Assembly: GCA_902984215.1 (NCBI GenBank)
Contig: CADWAF010000383.1
Location: 1 to 11,085, forward strand
Source of the DNA: Willaertia magna
Lineage: Eukaryota; Heterolobosea; Eutetramitea; Acrasida; Naegleriidae
Length of the DNA stretch: 11,085 nt
Reading direction: 5' to 3'
In this document: positions 8,701-11,085 of the stretch, in pieces
How the letters are laid out: each line of letters opens with the position of its first letter
Numbering within the stretch: the first letter of the stretch is position 1
The notes under the pieces: generated by a model
Databases searched by the model: none
Told to the model about the DNA's origin: nothing
The model's input: only the letters and a program-made list of their open reading frames with translations
Translations under genes and position numbers: made by a program

Positions 8701-9035
8701 TCTTTGAAATTTCCTTCAATTTTAACTTGAATAATGCTTTTATTTTTGAATTCTTTCAACACATCCTTTACTTCCTCTAAAGTTTTAGCATCTCTGTCAA
8801 TTATAAAATTACTCTCTTTAAATTCAGGTATTTCATTAAAATTTTCAAAAAGAATAGTAATAAAAAATAATTCTTGTTTTTTATTTCTAATAAAAGAACA
8901 TTTGCTTTTTGGTATTAGCTTGAAAAGTTTGTTTAAAAATCTTTCTTTAATACCAGTAATTTGTTCAATGTACTTTGTGCGATCTTCACAAATTAAAATG
9001 ACCTCATTGTCAGCGCTGTATTCATCAGACAACAT
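5781..9035 (-). CDS. Large intracellular subtilisin-family (S8) protease with OTU-like pseudoenzyme region
   Basis: The C-terminal part (about 775-1070) is a complete subtilase: Asp801 in VAVIDSGCD, His840 in ETGHGTF, the oxyanion Asn937 in CSAGNEG, and Ser1016 in GSGTSFASP. No signal peptide or I9 propeptide is visible, suggesting a cytosolic, non-secreted protease. Residues 1-775 have no confident assignment. Residues 360-467 resemble an OTU cysteine-protease fold (DNFYDAA at 360, NGYLEALLISRIFNINIKIL at 419-438, NDRY at 464-467), but the catalytic Cys is absent and the usual His is Arg466. Residues about 650-710 weakly recall leucine-rich or FNIP-type repeats. A charged linker (about 735-775) precedes the protease, and the tail is acidic (SSDDEDD). 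GC content rises sharply where the catalytic domain begins, suggesting a mosaic origin. The ATG at 9035 follows an A-run. Protease identity is sure; the rest is inference. Confidence 0.92.
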   Translation of the reverse strand: MLSDEYSADNEVILICEDRTKYIEQITGIKERFLNKLFKLIPKSKCSFIRNKKQELFFITILFENFNEIPEFKESNFIIDRDAKTLEEVKDVLKEFKNKSIIQVKIEGNFKEWDASHWISKLMLLSSDDKETIEKEKLKTFELNYKKWILQESGNGFKCIDVDSGECIPIENINKEPSTKNDQNIKYDINEIEKYENIDDWDFTFNLSSYLDAYHKRKGQYKVLRNESTIINYFIYHIETLFIHYSSPFFEQFTKLATQREQLLRRIIYRIRLLNLNDYKLWIDTGDGALDTSIYSINSFFNSEIIMEIIKEEWKSFISAIVEPIKSSKQKKIENNFEIELKNLLQRENVEIKELLEKKDNFYDAAISGIAKLGFNVTYSDLEKYFKCLISNDTFIQQIISLVYPTKFGLKIKRKQKTNGYLEALLISRIFNINIKILLPDPELSFTINSIAKTDKTLYIAIINDRYMSFIDSYHIIIKEKKLNHENTTNNYEISKNRGKPVSMNLNENTKFGSISESFNLYPKLTTGKIFYNQTTSSEVKDLAVNANDIGEETEFMNLVDARYLDSFFIKTNTDDILSFNLITNKEYIYDSIIKVNEYNSLKDILNTLQKGKKLGIFKIILNNYHFNNFIDLNNFLNGVESIETFIIKGKWPVGFVLPSNIKIKNLQLQFDQNIENYLEKTLPKQNFDKIDFIEVSSKEMAKCFEKLKCNNKIKYNRVDINENLKTKSSTNEITRFDEIERKKANEEEKKQNKENKGFKTNNINFSSLKNDRNNTKMKEIKRGLIESGWDGEGINVAVIDSGCDSQNSFLKDCRIIKRKSFCDPESDESTVTAIDETGHGTFCCGIIAGGGFIGIAPKVNLIVVKIHNKKNSGNTNSQDLEDNTNALIRALKWLLSIQEVHVISMSFTAEGYSSETHDLIQQLILKKVIVVCSAGNEGHKKKAIGYPARYGNTLCIGSCDGFGNKSKFSSVGRELDMLVIGEDVESCTSSSAEMDPCQFPSYDKTKRTACGSGTSFASPLIAGVCALIKSCNRSIDQQEMKNILKGLCPDENSHTKEKGHGVFDLGKLKQWLNENESSDDEDD
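7203..7220 (-). repeat. Single LQNT-type unit in the protease gene
   Basis: The minus strand reads a diverged copy of the 12-bp unit here, coding LNTLQK near residues 606-611. It is the only trace of the LQNT repeat in this gene and could be coincidental. Confidence 0.3.
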
Positions 9036-9101
9036 TTTTTTTTTTGAATTTCACAAACAAAAAAATTGGCTAAATTCACAAATTTATTGCTGTACATGAC
9101 A

Positions 9102-9146
9102 TTTGAACAATTGATTTTCGTTGCTGGTTATGGGTGATTGTTCAAA
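9102..9146. repeat. Exact 10-bp inverted repeat upstream of the protease gene
   Basis: TTTGAACAAT (9102-9111) and ATTGTTCAAA (9137-9146) are exact reverse complements with a 25-base spacer. They lie 67-111 bp upstream of the protease ATG, so they could be a binding site for a dimeric regulator or a leader hairpin. No function is shown. Confidence 0.5.
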
Positions 9147-9283
9147 ATATGGTTTAAGTATGCCTTTCCAAACTTCACTCTTCCATTTTAGACATTAAAA
9201 ACATCATTACAACGACTCTAATAATTATAATCATACAATTCAAACTTCTACAGGTATATCTGCAAGATGAATTTGTTGTGAAT

Positions 9284-9362
9284 GAAATATTTTAGAAAGG
9301 AGAAATTGACGTCTTCAATTATTTTACATTGAATATTTAAATATTCTACATGTTTTAATCTA
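9284..9362 (-). pseudogene. Frameshifted duplicate fragment of the orphan gene (codons about 268-294)
   Basis: This stretch matches 9623-9705 of the orphan gene nearly base for base. From 9291 to the right end I count three substitutions and one 4-base deletion (TCTC lost after GACGTC). On the minus strand it starts as RLKHVEYLNIQCKI, then the deletion shifts the frame. No similarity that I can see extends far on either side. It looks like the remnant of a recent local duplication that was then mostly deleted. Confidence 0.85.
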
Positions 9363-9490
9363 ATTTTTTAATTCTTTTTTTTTTATTAGGATTTAAAGTA
9401 GTAATAAACAAGAAAAGGATAAATATCAACCCTTAATAATCTATTTAGTGTAATATATTTGAATAGAACAATATTGTTGTGCCTTACGGA

Positions 9491-9519
9491 TGTTTGGTAG
9501 AAACAATTCCCACCAAACA
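9491..9519. repeat. Stem-loop just downstream of the orphan gene stop
   Basis: TGTTTGGT (9491-9498) and ACCAAACA (9512-9519) pair exactly over 8 bp with a 13-base loop. It starts 21 bp past the stop, so in the minus-strand transcript it would be a 3' UTR hairpin, perhaps affecting mRNA stability or 3' end formation. The role is inferred. Confidence 0.45.
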
Positions 9520-9539
9520 AACGTCTGTATTTTGCCTGA

Positions 9540-10505
9540 TTAACAGCCGCAATCGAAAAAGTAATCAAAATCCTCTTCATCCTGAATTTTGTCCGCAGGG
9601 TTAGCGTTTGGCTCACTGGAAGAAAGCATTTTAGAAAGAAGAAATTGACGTCTCTCTTCAGTTATTTTACATTGAATATTTAAATATTCTGCATGTTTTA
9701 ATCTATCTTCTTCGTTGTTAAATGTAACACCAGCACCAGGACAAGGATCAAAAAAGTAATCAAACCCATTGTCATCTTTATTATCATCTTCATCTGTGGT
9801 AAAAGTAGCAGTATAACATTTAATTAAATTTTCATTCTTATTAACAATTAGTAAATTATTGTAAATATTTGGTTTGGCTAAACGTAACCATTCAATTACA
9901 GCACTTCTGCCAGGACATTTGTCTTCAAAAACGTTTCTAGAAATACTTTCTATTAAGCCTGTATCAGTCAAATTGTCTGCTAACGGCACTCTTAGAACGG
10001 CGTGGGAATAATAAAAATCACAAATATTTGTTTTACAAATATCTAAAGTAATATTATTATTATTTAAACATATATATCTTTCTTTATTTGTTGTTAAAGT
10101 AACAATTTCTTTCAGTTCGAATTTTAATTTCTTTTCTTTCAAGTATTTATCAATAATTGTGGACTCATTCATATTCTTCTGATTTGAATGATAAATTTTT
10201 AATTCTTGCAATAAATCATTGATATTAGTAAATTCTTGTTGTGAGTATTCTAAATGATTAACAGTTTTGGTCAATAATCTTAACGTAAAACTAATAAGGT
10301 TATTAGTATTTTCCTTTTTAATCCAAATGTTTTTTTCAATACATGCAACCAATACATCATCAATACTAATTTCATAATAAGTTGAAGTAGTATTGATAAC
10401 AGTTCCTTCTTCTTTCTTAATAAAGAGATTATTAGAAATACTTGTTTTAAGTTGTTCTTCTGCTAATATTCCGAAATGAAATACTTTATAATGTTGTTTG
10501 TTCAT
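9540..10505 (-). CDS. Unrecognised 321-residue protein with two FDYFFD motifs
   Basis: I do not recognise this protein. It has no signal peptide and no clear membrane segment, so it is probably soluble. Residues 1-200 are mixed and moderately charged. Residues about 180-225 (NVFEDKCPGRSAVIEWLRLAKPNI) look like the best-ordered part. An acidic stretch DEDDNKDDN leads to FDYFFDPCPGAG (248-259), then a helical, charged region (about 262-295), a Pro/Asn linker, and a second acidic stretch ending FDYFFDCGC at the extreme C-terminus (313-321). The motif repeat is shared at DNA level (14 identical bases, 9556-9569 and 9751-9764), so it probably arose by internal duplication. It lacks the Asn runs of the left-hand genes. 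The ATG at 10505 is the first in frame, with an A/T-rich leader. Two GGCGGGAAG boxes lie about 100-130 bp upstream. Confidence 0.82.
   Translation of the reverse strand: MNKQHYKVFHFGILAEEQLKTSISNNLFIKKEEGTVINTTSTYYEISIDDVLVACIEKNIWIKKENTNNLISFTLRLLTKTVNHLEYSQQEFTNINDLLQELKIYHSNQKNMNESTIIDKYLKEKKLKFELKEIVTLTTNKERYICLNNNNITLDICKTNICDFYYSHAVLRVPLADNLTDTGLIESISRNVFEDKCPGRSAVIEWLRLAKPNIYNNLLIVNKNENLIKCYTATFTTDEDDNKDDNGFDYFFDPCPGAGVTFNNEEDRLKHAEYLNIQCKITEERRQFLLSKMLSSSEPNANPADKIQDEEDFDYFFDCGC
9556..9764 (-). repeat. Internal repeat coding FDYFFD in the orphan gene
   Basis: The 14-base plus-strand string AAAAAGTAATCAAA occurs at 9556-9569 and 9751-9764, each within a codon-matched FDYFFD following an acidic run. 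The span given covers both copies and the unrelated sequence between them. Confidence 0.6.
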
Positions 10506-10510
10506 TATTT

Positions 10511-10597
10511 ATTTGTTTTTCTGGTTTATTTGATTTTACCGGTTTCACTACAATTTGTAATTGGTTGAAAAACAAATAAACAGAAAATAAATTGTAG
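10511..10597. repeat. Nested inverted repeats directly upstream of the orphan gene
   Basis: Three exact arm pairs occur. ATTTGTTTTTC (10511-10521) pairs with GAAAAACAAAT (10567-10577). GTTTATTT (10524-10531) pairs with AAATAAAC further right (10574-10581). CTACAATTT (10548-10556) pairs with AAATTGTAG (10589-10597). The pairings are partly alternative. They begin 6 bp upstream of the ATG, so the leader transcript could fold. Confidence 0.45.
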
Positions 10598-10604
10598 TTA
10601 TAGG

Positions 10605-10636
10605 GGGCGGGAAGTAATGTAGCATATGGCGGGAAG
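10605..10636. promoter_or_regulatory. Two GGCGGGAAG boxes 22 bp apart, E2F-like
   Basis: GGCGGGAAG occurs at 10606-10614 and 10628-10636, exactly 22 bp apart (about two helical turns). The second is TGGCGGGAAG and matches the core of the POLE2 site; the first has GGGCGGGAAG. They are the most GC-rich point of the upstream region and lie 101-131 bp before the orphan gene's ATG. E2F/DP binding is an inference from the core match. Confidence 0.5.
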
Positions 10637-10936
10637 GCCAGATTGACAGGTAAATTTATAACAAATTAATTAAGTGTATATGCTATTTTTTAAAACAACC
10701 AGCATATTATACTCTACATTTCCAATAATGTATTATTTGTTGTTATTTTTTTTGCAATTTACAATCTTAATTTATTTGATTTTAATTGCACTTTGATAAG
10801 TTCTACAGTTTTACCACGGTAATGTTTAGCCGTTTAATTAAACATTTTTTTAGGTAAATGTTAACCCTTAATTGACAATATATGCCATCTATTCAATTTC
10901 CATTGAGGCAGTATCTGTATTATCTATAATACGGAT

Positions 10937-11083
10937 CTACAGTAGCGGTAGAGGCTGTAAGAACATGTGTTTCGTTCTTAATAGTTCGTTCTTAAAAGTT
11001 ATTGTTGTTTTTTGAAACAGTTCTAACATAGTAAACTCTATAATGAACTGCTTGTTGTTGTCTGTAAATTTGTGGTGCACCCG
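10937..11083 (-). CDS. Possible C-terminal end of a gene entering from the right edge
   Basis: A minus-strand frame is open from the edge for 48 codons to a TAG at 10937-10939, reading for example KFTDNNKQFIIEFTMLELF. A second minus-strand frame is open for 30 codons to 10992. Composition here is less AT-rich than the spacer. Either could be the tail of a neighbouring gene, or neither. No domain is visible. Confidence 0.2.
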   Translation of the reverse strand, partial: RVHHKFTDNNKQFIIEFTMLELFQKTTITFKNELLRTKHMFLQPLPLL

Positions 11084-11085
11084 AA

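Larger units (their letters stand above)
9036..9539. other. Spacer between the protease gene and the orphan gene, with hairpins and a gene scrap
   Basis: This 504-bp spacer separates two minus-strand genes. From the protease start outward it holds an A-run leader, an exact inverted repeat (9102-9111 / 9137-9146), about 130 bp in which I see nothing specific, a frameshifted copy of part of the orphan gene (9284-9362), a T-run (9374-9384), and a stem-loop (9491-9519) just past the orphan gene's stop. Confidence 0.6.
10506..11085. other. Upstream region of the orphan gene and right-edge sequence
   Basis: Nothing in these 580 bp is clearly coding. Next to the gene are overlapping inverted repeats (10511-10597), then a GC-rich patch with two E2F-like boxes (10601-10640). 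Further right are AT-rich sequence, a small inverted repeat AATGTTTA (10821-10828) / TAAACATT (10839-10846), a 10-bp direct repeat TTCGTTCTTA (10971-10980 and 10985-10994) with a 14-bp period, and a possible edge ORF. Confidence 0.5.

Noticed and set aside
9386..9616. 76-codon minus-strand frame overlapping the end of the orphan gene
   Set aside because: It overlaps the true C-terminus of the orphan gene in another frame and continues into the 3' hairpin; nothing supports translation.
10728..10796. 22-residue hydrophobic micro-ORF on the plus strand (MYYLLLFFLQ...)
   Set aside because: Such hydrophobic strings arise readily from T-rich DNA, there is no sign of a following exon, and no start context stands out.

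Overview
The window looks like nuclear DNA of an AT-rich eukaryote, most likely a dictyostelid social amoeba (Amoebozoa). The grounds are asparagine runs written almost entirely as AAT, A-rich leaders directly before start codons, tandem TAATAA stops followed by AATAAA, short AT-rich intergenic spacers and mitochondrial and replication genes of eukaryotic type. The standard genetic code applies, because Gln is CAA and reading frames end on TAA. No intron is needed in any gene. The species cannot be named from sequence alone.

Layout. Positions 1-1267 (minus) hold COX10, heme O synthase, whose last codons run off the left edge. Positions 1614-3377 (minus) hold the B subunit of DNA polymerase epsilon (POLE2), with a perfect E2F-type site about 70-85 bp upstream. 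Divergent from it, 3780-5672 (plus) is one long frame for an N-terminal SAM domain and an N-rich protein of unknown function. A single in-frame TAA, created by an exact 24-bp tandem duplication, splits that frame into 150 and about 480 codons. Convergent to it, 5781-9035 (minus) encodes an unusual intracellular subtilisin-family protease of 1084 residues. Its catalytic domain is GC-rich and sits behind a long AT-rich N-terminal region that seems to contain an OTU fold without its catalytic Cys and His. Positions 9540-10505 (minus) encode a 321-residue protein I do not recognise, with two copies of an FDYFFD motif. A recently duplicated, frameshifted scrap of that gene lies in its downstream spacer at about 9284-9362. 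The last 580 bp are mostly non-coding, with inverted repeats, two GGCGGGAAG boxes exactly 22 bp apart, and perhaps the end of another minus-strand gene at the right edge.

The left half is housekeeping (respiration, DNA replication) plus one damaged gene. The right half looks accessory: a mosaic protease, an orphan gene and duplication debris. The genes do not form an obvious pathway. The most notable points are the OTU-like pseudoenzyme joined to a subtilase with a composition break at the domain border, the duplication-made stop in the SAM gene, the E2F-type boxes upstream of two genes, and a 12-bp repeat coding Leu-Gln-Asn-Thr that recurs in three unrelated proteins.
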